In this document: positions 9,649 through 19,560 of the stretch, one piece after another | Layout: every line of letters starts with the position of its first letter | Position numbering within the stretch: position 1 is the first letter of the stretch | From: Clostridiales bacterium | GTDB lineage: Bacteria; Bacillota; Clostridia; Lachnospirales; Lachnospiraceae | Assembly (NCBI GenBank): GCA_012839295.1 | Contig: DUNO01000048.1 | Span: forward strand, 1 to 64,000 | Direction: 5' to 3' | Length of the DNA stretch: 64,000 nt | Translations under genes and position numbers: made by a program | Notes under the pieces: model-generated | Seen by the model: the letters and a program-made list of their open reading frames with translations, nothing else | The model's database searches: none | Told to the model about the DNA's origin: nothing

Positions 9649-9653
9649 AAATG

Positions 9654-9946
9654 GTAGCAGTAGTAGCAGTGCCGGTAGCAGTAAAAATCACAACTGCTAC
9701 CACGTCAAATGCCCACAGTGTAAGGCTTTGAGGGCAATCGGTAGCAGTTCTTATAACTTCTTAGCAAAATTTCAAAAAAGTTGGTACAGAGAAATAAAAG
9801 AATTCAAAGATTATACGGAGTGTGAGTATAAACACGCCCGGTACTGCTACTTCTGCTATCAACTGGCTGGAAACCCTTGATATACCTCACTTTTCTGCAG
9901 TAGCAGTACCAAAAAACTCTGCTACCAGTTCTGCTACTACTGCTAC
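9654..9946. repeat. GTAGCAGT repeat field, candidate replication origin
   Basis: Perfect copies of GTAGCAGT or its complement occur at 9654, 9663, 9675, 9693(-), 9741, 9843(-), 9900 and 9939(-), with two 7/8 copies at 9918 and 9930. The outermost pairs form a perfect 16-bp inverted repeat, GTAGCAGTAGTAGCAG at 9654-9669 and its complement at 9931-9946. The field fills the gap behind the primase-helicase gene and holds no convincing gene; a reading frame crossing it is rich in Ser because of the repeat. The layout resembles iterons of P4-like and plasmid origins. This function is inferred. Confidence 0.55.
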
Positions 9947-9975
9947 TAAAAAATCAATATGAAGGGAGCAAAAGA

Positions 9976-10259
9976 ATGAACCTTATCAGAGTTATTGGCA
10001 TGATGGATGCCGAAAGCGAAATCACAAAACAAAGCAATCGGATTTTGGCGATGACCTCTATGAAGGTGTCTCGCTGTATCGTCGCAAAGACATGAAACCG
10101 GTAGTGCTTTTCGTCAGCAAAAACGCCCAGCCTGCCCGATGGAAAGTCTTAGATGGAGCATCCGAGTTCTACTTCCGCTCATATACAGAAGCCACAAACT
10201 TCTGCCAAATGCGCGGATACATCTTTATGAAGGGAGGAAAACAGCATGAAGCTGATTGA
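9976..10259 (+). pseudogene. Small element-encoded protein, frameshifted
   Basis: The ATG at 9976 follows AAGGGAGC and reads MNLIRVIGMMDAESEITKQ, then hits a stop at the 39th codon. Removing the effect of one missing base after 10040 restores a 94-aa frame (DFGDDLYEGVSLYRRKDM, WKVLDGASEFYFRSY, ending GGKQHEAD) whose stop overlaps the next gene by 14 bases. The restored frame looks protein-like throughout. Function is unknown; it is an accessory protein of the element. This is the second of three one-base losses. Confidence 0.65.
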
Positions 10260-10461
10260 CCTGTTTTATGGCAGAAACCATAACAGCACCAAAGGAAAAT
10301 TTAATCTTCGCAACCGTTTCGGCGAACCAGTGACCGTAACAAAAGAAATACGTTATACCGTTACTGATGGGCAGTCCAACGTCCACATCAACGGTTACGA
10401 TGACTTGTCAGAATACTGCCGTACAGTCGGACACACCTATCGTTCCGGCAAAGAAGTATAA
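10246..10461 (+). CDS. Small element protein of unknown function
   Basis: A 71-aa basic protein (MKLIDLFYGRNHNSTKGKF onward) with an alternating hydrophobic pattern typical of a small beta-rich domain. No signal or membrane segment. AAGGGAGGAAAACAGC before the ATG gives a good ribosome site. Its start overlaps the end of the preceding, frameshifted gene, so the two were translationally coupled. I do not recognise the family. Confidence 0.65.
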   Translation: MKLIDLFYGRNHNSTKGKFNLRNRFGEPVTVTKEIRYTVTDGQSNVHINGYDDLSEYCRTVGHTYRSGKEV

Positions 10462-10563
10462 GCGAAGGAACCTTATACCCGGACAGTTAATATAGCTTTT
10501 GCTCAAAATTAAGCTAAAGTTTTTTGGTACATCCCACAACAATAATTTAAGGAGGAATTTAAA

Positions 10564-10875
10564 ATGGCAAACTATCCACTTATAAAAATGAATAAGGAAG
10601 GAACGCTTCTTCACCCACAGCACTCATTCTACTCTGATGAATATGCAAAGAACACATTTGATTTATTCCTATCAGATTGCATCGTTGAAGACGAGCATGG
10701 AAAATTGCACAAGTATTTTCGTCTCCATGCAAAACAGGCTCACAATATAGAAATGGCTTTTGCCTATGATATTCATTGCCCAAATTGTAAAAGCAGTATG
10801 CTAAAGCAAATTGGCAGTTCACTCAATTATAACGAACTGGGTCTATACAGTTGCCCTGTTTGTGACAAGAAATAA
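10564..10875 (+). CDS. Zinc-ribbon element protein of unknown function
   Basis: A 103-aa protein with two CxxC knuckles near the C-terminus, CPNCK and CPVCD, separated by 24 residues: a zinc ribbon. The N-terminal part (MANYPLIKMNKEGTLLHPQ) has no recognised domain. AAGGAGG lies 9 bases before the ATG. It sits directly upstream of the capsid gene with a 13-base gap and is probably cotranscribed with it. Nucleic-acid binding or a structural role are both possible. Confidence 0.7.
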   Translation: MANYPLIKMNKEGTLLHPQHSFYSDEYAKNTFDLFLSDCIVEDEHGKLHKYFRLHAKQAHNIEMAFAYDIHCPNCKSSMLKQIGSSLNYNELGLYSCPVCDKK

Positions 10876-10888
10876 GGAGGAGAAAACT

Positions 10889-11839
10889 ATGATTACTTAT
10901 ACTGAAAGATTACCATATACCGGCGCACCAGAATATGACAATCATTTCTGGAACGCCATGCGCGGCAACGATGCCAGCTATGCCGAACTCTCAAAAGGCC
11001 GCAACATCGAAACCGGCACTTATGCCATGCCAAACAGTACCAACAATAAGTACATGGCCGCTCTTGAAAAAGAAAGCTTGTTCCGCAATATCGGTACGGT
11101 TATAAAGGCATATGACAACGGTTACCGCATTTTTACCAAGGACAGTACTGACCTTGCCCAGTGGGTACCAGAAGGTGATACCATTCCTATTTATGATGGT
11201 ATAGATGATTTCACCATCAACACTGTGGACAGTTGGAAATTGGCTGCTTTCGTAAAAATGGATGAGGCTTTCATACGTGATGCCGGTTTTGATATCGAAA
11301 ACCACCTTATTAACCGCTTTGCCAAGAATTTTGGCAGAGCCGAGGACAATGCCTTTATCAATGGCACCGGCATTCAAATGCCCACAGGGATTCTGAACGA
11401 TACCAATGGAGCAGATGTGGGCATTACCACTGCTGAAATTACCTACGATGATGTTATCAGACTGTACTTTTCCATAAAGCCGGAATACCGAAGAAATGCA
11501 GTATGGTTGATGAACGATGAAGCAGCACTTGCTTTGCGCACTCTCAAAGACAGCACAGGGAACTATCTCTGGCGCAATAGCGATGATACCATTCTCGGTA
11601 AAAGAGTTATCATCTCCGAATATATGCCAAATGCTGAATCAGACAGCAAGCCTATTGCCTTTGGTGATTTCAGCTATTACTGGGTTATCGGCAGAAGTCC
11701 TGTCAGTGTAAAAACGCTCTCAGAGAAGTTTGCTCTGCATGACCAGATTGGCTATCTTGCCTTTGAGTTCCTTGATGGAAAACTCATCCGTCCTGAGGCA
11801 GTAAAGGTTATTCAGATAAATACCGAAGCCATCGGATAA
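10889..11839 (+). CDS. HK97-type phage major capsid protein
   Basis: A 316-aa shell protein of the HK97 fold. Family marks include a central GTG-x4-PTGIL segment (FINGTGIQMPTGILND), an aromatic E-loop/P-domain region (AQWVPEGDTIPIYD) and a C-terminal DGKLIRPEAVKVI strand. An in-frame extension to 10811 is rejected because AAGGAGG lies 8 bases before the ATG at 10889. There is no delta domain, protease, portal, scaffold or terminase gene nearby, which is odd for a phage. It may be a satellite capsid, an encapsulin-like compartment, or a relic. The frame is intact although three neighbouring genes are not. Confidence 0.85.
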   Translation: MITYTERLPYTGAPEYDNHFWNAMRGNDASYAELSKGRNIETGTYAMPNSTNNKYMAALEKESLFRNIGTVIKAYDNGYRIFTKDSTDLAQWVPEGDTIPIYDGIDDFTINTVDSWKLAAFVKMDEAFIRDAGFDIENHLINRFAKNFGRAEDNAFINGTGIQMPTGILNDTNGADVGITTAEITYDDVIRLYFSIKPEYRRNAVWLMNDEAALALRTLKDSTGNYLWRNSDDTILGKRVIISEYMPNAESDSKPIAFGDFSYYWVIGRSPVSVKTLSEKFALHDQIGYLAFEFLDGKLIRPEAVKVIQINTEAIG

Positions 11840-11852
11840 GACATATGGGGAT

Positions 11853-11885
11853 AGGCACAGTGGATATTCTGCTGTGCCTTTTTAC
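11853..11885 (+). terminator. Terminator after the capsid gene
   Basis: AGGCACAG (11853-11860) pairs perfectly with CTGTGCCT (11872-11879) and is followed by five T residues. It sits 14 bases beyond the capsid stop codon. The remaining gap to 12114 holds a small CGCG-T7-ACGCG hairpin near 11984-11999 and no gene; a promoter for tnpW is expected there. Confidence 0.85.
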
Positions 11886-12114
11886 TCCGAAAATGTACTT
11901 TTTCAAGGTGAGATACACAATGAATTTATAGTATTTATATGCAGTTTATCTTGATTGTGCCTTTAATACCCCCTTTGAAACCGCGTTTTTTTACGCGTTA
12001 CCCCACGCCCGTTGTCCATGCGAAAAGGTGTAGAGATCAGACCACTCCCTACCGGTCAATAAACAATATAAAGGGAGTAACAATTCGTTACGCCATATAG
12101 AGAGGAGGAGTTCT

Positions 12115-12276
12115 ATGGGAGAAAAAACCATTAGCATTACCGAAAAAGTAATCGGTGATACGCTCTATATTATAGAATCGGCAGTCAGTAGCACTGCCAA
12201 AGAAACCGCTTATGACAAGCTGAAACGCATGATACTTAATGACATCGTAAGCATTGAAACAAAAAAGGCTTCTTAA
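12115..12276 (+). CDS. tnpW: TnpW-family transposon protein
   Basis: A 53-aa protein MGEKTISITEKVIGDTLYI onward, with KETAYDKLKRMILNDI near the end. This matches the small conserved TnpW protein of Tn4451/Tn4453-type elements as I know the family. Its molecular function is not established. GGAGGAG lies about 6 bases before the ATG. It is directly upstream of the serine recombinase, the typical placement. It is too short for ordinary ORF cutoffs. Confidence 0.8.
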   Translation: MGEKTISITEKVIGDTLYIIESAVSSTAKETAYDKLKRMILNDIVSIETKKAS

Positions 12277-12291
12277 CCTAAATAACTTGAC

Positions 12292-14014
<1,723 letters not shown>

Positions 14015-14022
<8 letters not shown>

Positions 14023-14056
14023 CCGGTAAATACATACCAAACTATGCCGATATTTT
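14015..14056 (+). terminator. Terminator overlapping the recombinase stop
   Basis: CGGCATAG (14015-14022, including the stop codon) pairs with CTATGCCG (14042-14049), followed by ATATTTTT. A second small hairpin, AGGGATT/AATCCCT, follows at 14059-14075. The element end should lie between here and the P-type ATPase gene at 14172; no att core could be assigned. Confidence 0.7.
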
Positions 14057-14171
14057 TCAGGGATTAAAAATCCCTAAGACGCACCCTCTAAAGAGTTGAC
14101 CTCTTTTAGTTCCGTTATGTTATTAACTATCTGTATTTTAACTAATATCTGTCTATTACAAAGACCTTTCA

Positions 14172-16775
14172 TTATCTCCTGAAATCCTTCACGATTTTTC
14201 CAATCTGAATAACCAGCATAGGAATGAATGCAAGGAGATAGATCATGCCTAACTGCATACCGGTTAACGGTGCAATTGAAAATAATTTCTGAACCACAGG
14301 AATAAATAATACCAGGTTTAATAAAATCAACCCAGATACAAAAGCCAATAAACTATACCAGTTTCTTGAGAAGCCGATACGAAAGATGGAATGTATGCTT
14401 CGACAGTTAAATCCATGGAATAGTCGTGCCAGTGTTAAGGTTGCAAAGGCCATCGTACTTGCAACTGCTTCTGAACCAGTGTTAAGGCCAAGGTGGAAGG
14501 CTATCATGGTACAGATCGCTATTAATCCGCCCTGAAGGAATAAGGTTGCAAGGAACTCTCTGTTAAGAATGCCTTCCTTCGGATTCCTGGGCTTCTGGGA
14601 GAGAAGGTTCTCTTCCGGGGGTTCCATACCAATTGCAATGGCCGGCAGGGAGTCGGTTAACAGGTTGATAAAGAGCAAATGCACCGCATGAAACGGTACC
14701 GGTAAAGCTAATAGTGAAGTATATAAAACACTCAGGATACCTGCCATATTACCGGATAAGAGGAATTGGATGGCATGCTTGATATTTCGATATACATTTC
14801 TTCCGTTAGCAACGGCTTTAATAATAGTTGCAAAATTATCATCGGATAATATCATGGCGGCAGCGTCCTTTGATACTTCAGTACCGGTGATTCCCATGGC
14901 CACACCGATATCCGCTTTTTTCAGAGCCGGAGCGTCATTTACACCATCTCCGGTCATTGCAACGATATTACCTTTTCTCTGCCATGCGTTTACAATTCGA
15001 ATTTTATTCTCCGGGGATACGCGGGCATATACGGATATCTGCGCAATTTTATTATCTAATTCCTCATCAGAGATGGAATCCAGCTCCATTCCGGTTAGTG
15101 CCAGGTCTCCCTCTTCAAAAATACCTATCTGCTTTGCTATGGCAACAGCGGTTATCTTGTGATCTCCTGTTATCATAACCGGACGTATACCAGCGCGTTT
15201 TGCATCAGCAACTGCTGCTTTTGATTCTTCTCTTGGCGGATCTACCATGGAAATCAATCCAAGGAAGATGAAGTCCGTCTCATTTTCCAACGATAAGGTG
15301 TAATCATCCCCAACCTCTTTGTAGGCGAAGGCTAGAATACGGAGACCATTTTCGGAAAACTCTTGATTCTTATTAAGGATATTTGTACGATCCTCCTCTG
15401 TGATATCACGGATTCCGTCTTCTGTTCGAATACGGATGGTACGATCGAGCAACACATCCAGAGCACCCTTGGTCAGAATGGTAGGAATTCCGCGAAGCTC
15501 ATATTTGGTACTCATCAGCTTTCGATCCGAGTCAAAGGGCAGCTCACCCAGACGGGGCATCATATCACGAATTTCTTCGTCCAATACTTGTATTTTTCTT
15601 GCCATTTCAAGCAGTGCATATTCGGTCGGATCGCCGATGGCAACTTCATTATGGATCGTAGCGTCATTCGTCAGAATTGCATCATAGAGCAAATAACGGT
15701 GAAGCTGGTTTTTTAAATCAATCTGATCTATGTCCAGGGCTTCATTATTAATATAAACTTGCTGAACAGTCATTTTATTCTGGGTCAGAGTACCGGTTTT
15801 ATCAGAACAGATAACTGATACACAGCCAAGACTTTCCACGGCCTTTAATTCCTTAATAATTGCCTGCTCTTTCGCCATCTTCTGCGTTCCCATAGCCTGC
15901 ACAATGGTTACGATGGAGCTTAAGGCCTCTGGTATTGCAGCTACGGCAAGAGCCACAGCGAACATCAGAGAATCCAGAATTGGCATCCGGCGAAAAATAC
16001 TGAGCAAGAACACTAGTGCACAGATAATCATGATGATGAAGGCAAGCTTCTTGCTGAAGTTATCCAGACTGACCTGAAGCGGAGTTTTTTTCTCCTTCGT
16101 ATCGTTCATGAGCCCGGCTATCTTACCTATCTCTGTATTCATACCGGTTTCAGTTACAATAACCATGGCACGGCCGTAAGTAACCAGGCTTCCGGAGAAT
16201 ACCATATTGATCCGGTCACCAAGCGGAACTTCACCGGATAAGATTTCGTCACCTTTATCAACATTGGTGGATTCACCTGTCAGGGAGCTTTCATTCACCT
16301 GAAGCGAATAGTTATTTAAAATTCTGCCGTCGGCAGCTACCAGATCCCCGGCTTCTAGGAGAAGGATGTCGCCAGGTACGACTTCTCTGGACGGGATCTC
16401 TGTTTTCTTTCCATCCCTCATTACCTTGGCATTGGGTGAGGAAAGCGACTTCAGACTTTCCAGTGATTTTTGTGCTTTCTCGTGCTGAATTGTACCAAGC
16501 ACCGCATTTAATATAATGACTGCCAGAATTACGATGGTACTCTCAAGATTACCTGAAAGCATGGAGATGACAGCTGCAAAGATAAGTATGATAACAAGAA
16601 AATCTTTAAATTGCTCCGCAAAGACCTGAAGTGTACTCTTTTTCTTTGCTTCCAGCAGAGCATTAGCACCTTTTTCTTCTCTTATCCCGGCTGCCTGCTC
16701 AGAAGACAATCCGTCAGTAGAGGCATGCATTTGCTGTAGAAGTTCATCTTTCTGGAATTGATACCATTGTTTCAT
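14172..16775 (-). CDS. Calcium/manganese-type P-type ATPase
   Basis: An 867-aa P2-type cation pump of the SERCA/PMR1 class. It exports Ca2+ or Mn2+ from the cytoplasm using a phospho-Asp intermediate. Visible: actuator TGES (LTGESTNVDKGD), phosphorylation motif DKTGTLT with Asp about residue 325, the M4 ion-site PEAL, and the hinge MTGDGVNDAPALKKADIGVAMG; about ten membrane segments. Length is normal for bacterial Ca2+-ATPases. The manganese-type riboswitch and consensus promoter upstream argue that Mn2+ is sensed, and perhaps exported. It is a single-gene unit flanking the mobile element. Confidence 0.93.
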   Translation of the reverse strand: MKQWYQFQKDELLQQMHASTDGLSSEQAAGIREEKGANALLEAKKKSTLQVFAEQFKDFLVIILIFAAVISMLSGNLESTIVILAVIILNAVLGTIQHEKAQKSLESLKSLSSPNAKVMRDGKKTEIPSREVVPGDILLLEAGDLVAADGRILNNYSLQVNESSLTGESTNVDKGDEILSGEVPLGDRINMVFSGSLVTYGRAMVIVTETGMNTEIGKIAGLMNDTKEKKTPLQVSLDNFSKKLAFIIMIICALVFLLSIFRRMPILDSLMFAVALAVAAIPEALSSIVTIVQAMGTQKMAKEQAIIKELKAVESLGCVSVICSDKTGTLTQNKMTVQQVYINNEALDIDQIDLKNQLHRYLLYDAILTNDATIHNEVAIGDPTEYALLEMARKIQVLDEEIRDMMPRLGELPFDSDRKLMSTKYELRGIPTILTKGALDVLLDRTIRIRTEDGIRDITEEDRTNILNKNQEFSENGLRILAFAYKEVGDDYTLSLENETDFIFLGLISMVDPPREESKAAVADAKRAGIRPVMITGDHKITAVAIAKQIGIFEEGDLALTGMELDSISDEELDNKIAQISVYARVSPENKIRIVNAWQRKGNIVAMTGDGVNDAPALKKADIGVAMGITGTEVSKDAAAMILSDDNFATIIKAVANGRNVYRNIKHAIQFLLSGNMAGILSVLYTSLLALPVPFHAVHLLFINLLTDSLPAIAIGMEPPEENLLSQKPRNPKEGILNREFLATLFLQGGLIAICTMIAFHLGLNTGSEAVASTMAFATLTLARLFHGFNCRSIHSIFRIGFSRNWYSLLAFVSGLILLNLVLFIPVVQKLFSIAPLTGMQLGMIYLLAFIPMLVIQIGKIVKDFRR

Positions 16776-17106
16776 TTAATCTCCATTCCGCGCGCCTTGG
16801 GGCGCGACATAAATATACTTTTAAAAAGCTACCGATTAGATGGCTTAGTTAAGTGCGCCAATTTTAGACTGACCTCTACTTTTTTTCACACTACCCAACA
16901 TTCTGTCGCGAGCTCCAGCACAAATCTTGATGAATTGGGAGCTTCACGTAACAGCCTTTCAATTTTTTGTCAATACAATGATTTCACACTATCCTCCTTT
17001 TTTGCGGGGAAGTTAGTTCCAATCATTCCTACAATTCAGTTATCAAGGTCTTAAAAGTTTTCTTCACCTCAATGATAATTACCGAAAGCACACCTGCTTA
17101 TGCAAC

Positions 17107-17167
17107 AAAAAAAGACTTTTAATGGGGCTATGCGGAATTACTTCCGATAGCTCCCTTTAAAAGTCTT
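17107..17167 (-). terminator. Riboswitch expression-platform terminator
   Basis: Minus-strand AAGACTTTTAAAGGGAGCTAT pairs with the complement around 17112-17131, closing on CGG...CCG, and runs into seven T residues. The 5' arm (17167-17159) is also the 3' strand of the riboswitch P1 stem, so the two folds exclude each other. Ligand binding should therefore prevent termination and switch the ATPase on. The remaining leader, 17106 to 16776, shows only a GCGCGCC/GGCGCG hairpin just before the start codon. Confidence 0.75.
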
Positions 17168-17245
17168 GTAACCATAATATTTGGCATGCACACCCAGGTT
17201 TTTATACCGCATTGTTGGATGATGCATTTAAACTACTCCCTTTGT
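17160..17245 (-). ncRNA. yybP-ykoY manganese riboswitch
   Basis: The minus-strand leader carries the two diagnostic ends of this class: AAAGGGAGTAG (17243-17233) at the 5' side and ACAAGACTTTT (17169-17159) at the 3' side, with a helical arm between them. The class binds Mn2+ and commonly sits before P-type ATPases and other manganese exporters. Here it lies between a consensus promoter and a terminator that shares its 3' strand. The sequence match is by eye to the consensus known from genes such as L. lactis yoaB. Confidence 0.75.
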
Positions 17246-17279
17246 TAGGCCATGTTTCTCTGTATTTAACTAGAGTGTT

Positions 17280-17308
17280 ATTATATTGAAAACTCAGGCT
17301 GATGTCAA
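17280..17308 (-). promoter_or_regulatory. Consensus sigma-A promoter of the P-type ATPase
   Basis: TTGACA (17308-17303) and TATAAT (17285-17280) on the minus strand are separated by exactly 17 bases. Transcription would begin near 17273, about 28 bases before the riboswitch. It is one of the best promoter matches in the window. Confidence 0.85.
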
Positions 17309-17427
17309 GTTATATTCCAGCTTATTATACGATTTTAATTGAATTTTAATGTTATAAAATTTTCTGCTCAAATGCAACACTTCCTTTTGCTTTCTGCCAG
17401 CGACTATATGACTGAACCTTCAATAGT

Positions 17428-17460
17428 AGGGGTGGGATCCTGCTCTTGGACTCCACCCCT
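17428..17460 (-). terminator. Hairpin after the decarboxylase-like gene
   Basis: AGGGGTGG (17428-17435) pairs with CCACCCCT (17453-17460), 22 bases beyond the stop codon at 17482. There is no clear T-run on the minus strand, so it may act as an mRNA 3' end stabiliser or a weak terminator. Confidence 0.5.
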
Positions 17461-17481
17461 GGGTTCGATATTTTTGACGGA

Positions 17482-18684
17482 TTAAGCTTCAGCGGCATCA
17501 ATACCGGCTGCTTCCATTGCCTTTGTTAAGGCTTCAATATAATACCTGTAATTTTCTAAAGACGTGGAAGGTGCCACTTGATGATCCGCGCCGGGAATAT
17601 ATCCGCCGCTTCTGATTACAGGCATAATCCTTTCAAACTCTTTATCTATGGCCTCTTTTCCTTCCGCTATGCATAATTTATTAAACCCACCAATGAATTT
17701 TAACTTAGGGAAATCCTCCCTGACCTTTACAATGTCCATTCCCGCATTAACATCCATGGGCAAAAACCCTTCTACTCCTGCTTCAATAAAATGAGGAATA
17801 ATTTTTGCAAAATCTCCGTCCGTATCTACAAAAATATTGCCGGCTCCCTTTTCTTTCATTAATGGGATGATTCTCTTATAATAAGAGCCTATAAATTCAT
17901 CAAAGGTCTCGCCAGAAATCATTGGCCCATTTTTGCCGCTTAAATCCTCCATAAAGTATACAACGTCAGGCTGTATTATTTCGATTACCTTTATCAGCTT
18001 TGTTGAATAAACCTTTAAAATATATTCGCACATATCATGGAGCAGCTCCGGATAATCATAAAAGGCATACATATGCTGCTCTATGCCCAGCAGCTCCCTG
18101 GGCACCCAGAAGAAGCCTTCTACATTTAACCGTATGGAATACTCCCCTGCATCATGCCCTTCCTTTAAAGGCCCATAGGCCTTTTGGATTGCCTCATCCG
18201 TAAAATACAGCTCCAATTCTTTTTCCGCGTGGATTTTCAGCTTTTCCCAATCCTCTTCATTTTCAACTACGGGCTTGTACTCCACTTCAATTTCACTATT
18301 TTTATTGCCCTTCATTAACCTTCCGTAGATATCCTGCTTAATGATGTAGGTATCAGTTTCTTCCACCATTTTTTCTTCAAACCTCCGAAAGGGAAGAACA
18401 AAATGGATCCTACGGACAGGGTCAAAGCCAAAGTATTTTTCATATTCCATGACTCCTTGTCCCCAATCAACAGGGAGGTATTTTTCTGCCTGGTTTGCCT
18501 TATTTCCTACAATATTATTAGTGATGTCCTTTGCATTGTCTGCTATAGCCTCCGGTACTCCTTCTCCTTTAAACCGGTTTGTTGTCAGTACCCAGGGATA
18601 AAAGGTTTCCTCAACTGCACCCCTGCCCCCTTCCGGTTTTTGAAAATTCAATGTCTGTAGCTCGCGTTCCCGATTTGTAATCAT
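17482..18684 (-). CDS. Uroporphyrinogen-decarboxylase-like (MtaA/CmuA superfamily) protein
   Basis: A 400-aa TIM-barrel protein of the URO-D superfamily, which includes haem-pathway decarboxylases and methylcorrinoid methyltransferases. The C-terminal stretch GGYIPGADHQVAPSTSLENY is characteristic of a Clostridia subgroup. The His-x-Cys zinc-ligand segment of MtaA-type methyltransferases is not visible; the equivalent strand reads NIFVDTDGDF. Substrate is therefore unknown, and haem synthesis is unlikely given the neighbours. It follows a YesM/YesN pair and a sugar importer and shares with the importer an upstream motif (see 18752). AGGAG lies before the ATG. A role in processing the imported compound is inferred. 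Confidence 0.75.
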   Translation of the reverse strand: MITNRERELQTLNFQKPEGGRGAVEETFYPWVLTTNRFKGEGVPEAIADNAKDITNNIVGNKANQAEKYLPVDWGQGVMEYEKYFGFDPVRRIHFVLPFRRFEEKMVEETDTYIIKQDIYGRLMKGNKNSEIEVEYKPVVENEEDWEKLKIHAEKELELYFTDEAIQKAYGPLKEGHDAGEYSIRLNVEGFFWVPRELLGIEQHMYAFYDYPELLHDMCEYILKVYSTKLIKVIEIIQPDVVYFMEDLSGKNGPMISGETFDEFIGSYYKRIIPLMKEKGAGNIFVDTDGDFAKIIPHFIEAGVEGFLPMDVNAGMDIVKVREDFPKLKFIGGFNKLCIAEGKEAIDKEFERIMPVIRSGGYIPGADHQVAPSTSLENYRYYIEALTKAMEAAGIDAAEA

Positions 18685-18751
18685 TAGATCTCCTCCTTGC
18701 CATATATATCAGCTTTCTTTGTCTCCTATTATAGCTCGGGGGCTTCTAATG

Positions 18752-18783
18752 GTACATGTAAAATCCAAGCATAATTATATAAT
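18752..18783 (-). promoter_or_regulatory. Regulon motif upstream of the decarboxylase-like gene
   Basis: On the plus strand GTACATGTAAAATC (18752-18765) is followed by ATATAAT starting exactly 25 bases from its first base (18777-18783). The same two blocks at the same distance occur at 26469-26500 before the sugar-importer operon. Both lie 70-100 bases upstream of a minus-strand start codon. TACATGTA is palindromic. The response regulator encoded at 18799 is the obvious candidate binder. Confidence 0.55.
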
Positions 18784-18798
18784 ATTCAAAAACAAATT

Positions 18799-19548
18799 CT
18801 ACGCCTTTTTATTTCTATATTCCCTTGGCGTCAGGCCTGTCATTGATTTAAATACCTTACTAAAATAAAACTGGTCTGAAAATCCCAGGGAGCTGGCTAT
18901 TTCTCCTATTAAAAACTCCTCATCCTTTTCTAAAAGCTCCTTGGCCTTTTCAATCCTCATATTTATCAGGTATTCATTGTAGGTACAGCCCTTCTCCTTC
19001 TTAAAAATTTTACTTAAATAAGGCTGGCTGATCCCAAACCTGTTGCATACGGATAAGATGCTGTTATCCCCTGCGATGTTTTTTATGACAGAATTTTCAA
19101 TGTTGCTGACCAGCTCTTTCCCTTTTAATTTGGAGGTTACTAAAGGACTTACAGGCATTTCCTTTTTATTTGAATCCAGCAGTCTCTCGATTCTCGCAAA
19201 CAAATCCTGCATTTTTTGCGGGTCTACAGGCTTTAGTAAATAATCATAGGCACCATAGACAAAGGAATCGTGCACAAAATGGAAATCGGAATAGCCACTT
19301 ACGGATACGCAGACAGACTTATTATCCTCGATTGACATAATGTATTTAATTAATTCTATCCCGCTTTCCTTTGGCATTTTTATATCCGTAAGGATCACAT
19401 CCGGTCTGAATTGCTCATAGATTGGCTTTGCCTGGCTTACGCAGTAAGCTTCCCCGATTACTTTAAAATTCTCGATCCGGTTTGCAATGGCCCGTTTCTC
19501 CATGCTTAAAATTGCAGGTTCATCATCTACCAGGAGTACTGTATACAT
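18799..19548 (-). CDS. YesN-type response regulator (receiver plus AraC domain)
   Basis: A 249-aa regulator. It has an N-terminal receiver (VDDEP acidic pocket; phospho-acceptor Asp in LTDIKMP at about residue 55; Lys in LLKPVDP) and a C-terminal AraC-type double helix-turn-helix (SQPYLSKIFKKEKGCTYNEY and SDQFYFSKVFKSMTGLTPREY). The ATG at 19548 gives the usual MYTVLLVDDEP start; the GTG at 19560 abuts the kinase stop and lacks spacing. It is encoded directly after its kinase. It probably activates the importer operon and the decarboxylase-like gene. Confidence 0.9.
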   Translation of the reverse strand: MYTVLLVDDEPAILSMEKRAIANRIENFKVIGEAYCVSQAKPIYEQFRPDVILTDIKMPKESGIELIKYIMSIEDNKSVCVSVSGYSDFHFVHDSFVYGAYDYLLKPVDPQKMQDLFARIERLLDSNKKEMPVSPLVTSKLKGKELVSNIENSVIKNIAGDNSILSVCNRFGISQPYLSKIFKKEKGCTYNEYLINMRIEKAKELLEKDEEFLIGEIASSLGFSDQFYFSKVFKSMTGLTPREYRNKKA

Positions 19549-19560
19549 TATTTTTTTCAC

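Noticed and set aside
9365-9880. 171-codon frame across the primase end and the repeat field
   Set aside because: The first half shadows the primase frame; the rest is Ser-rich only because of the GTAGCAGT repeats.
9654-9946. CRISPR array in the repeat field
   Set aside because: Repeat units are only 8 bases, irregularly spaced and in both orientations; no cas genes nearby.
11984-11999. CGCG-T7-ACGCG hairpin as an origin of transfer
   Set aside because: No relaxase gene is visible, and the hairpin is short; it was left as an unassigned feature of the gap.
16758-17054. 98-codon plus-strand frame in the ATPase leader
   Set aside because: Overlaps the ATPase start and the riboswitch leader; low-quality composition and no ribosome site.
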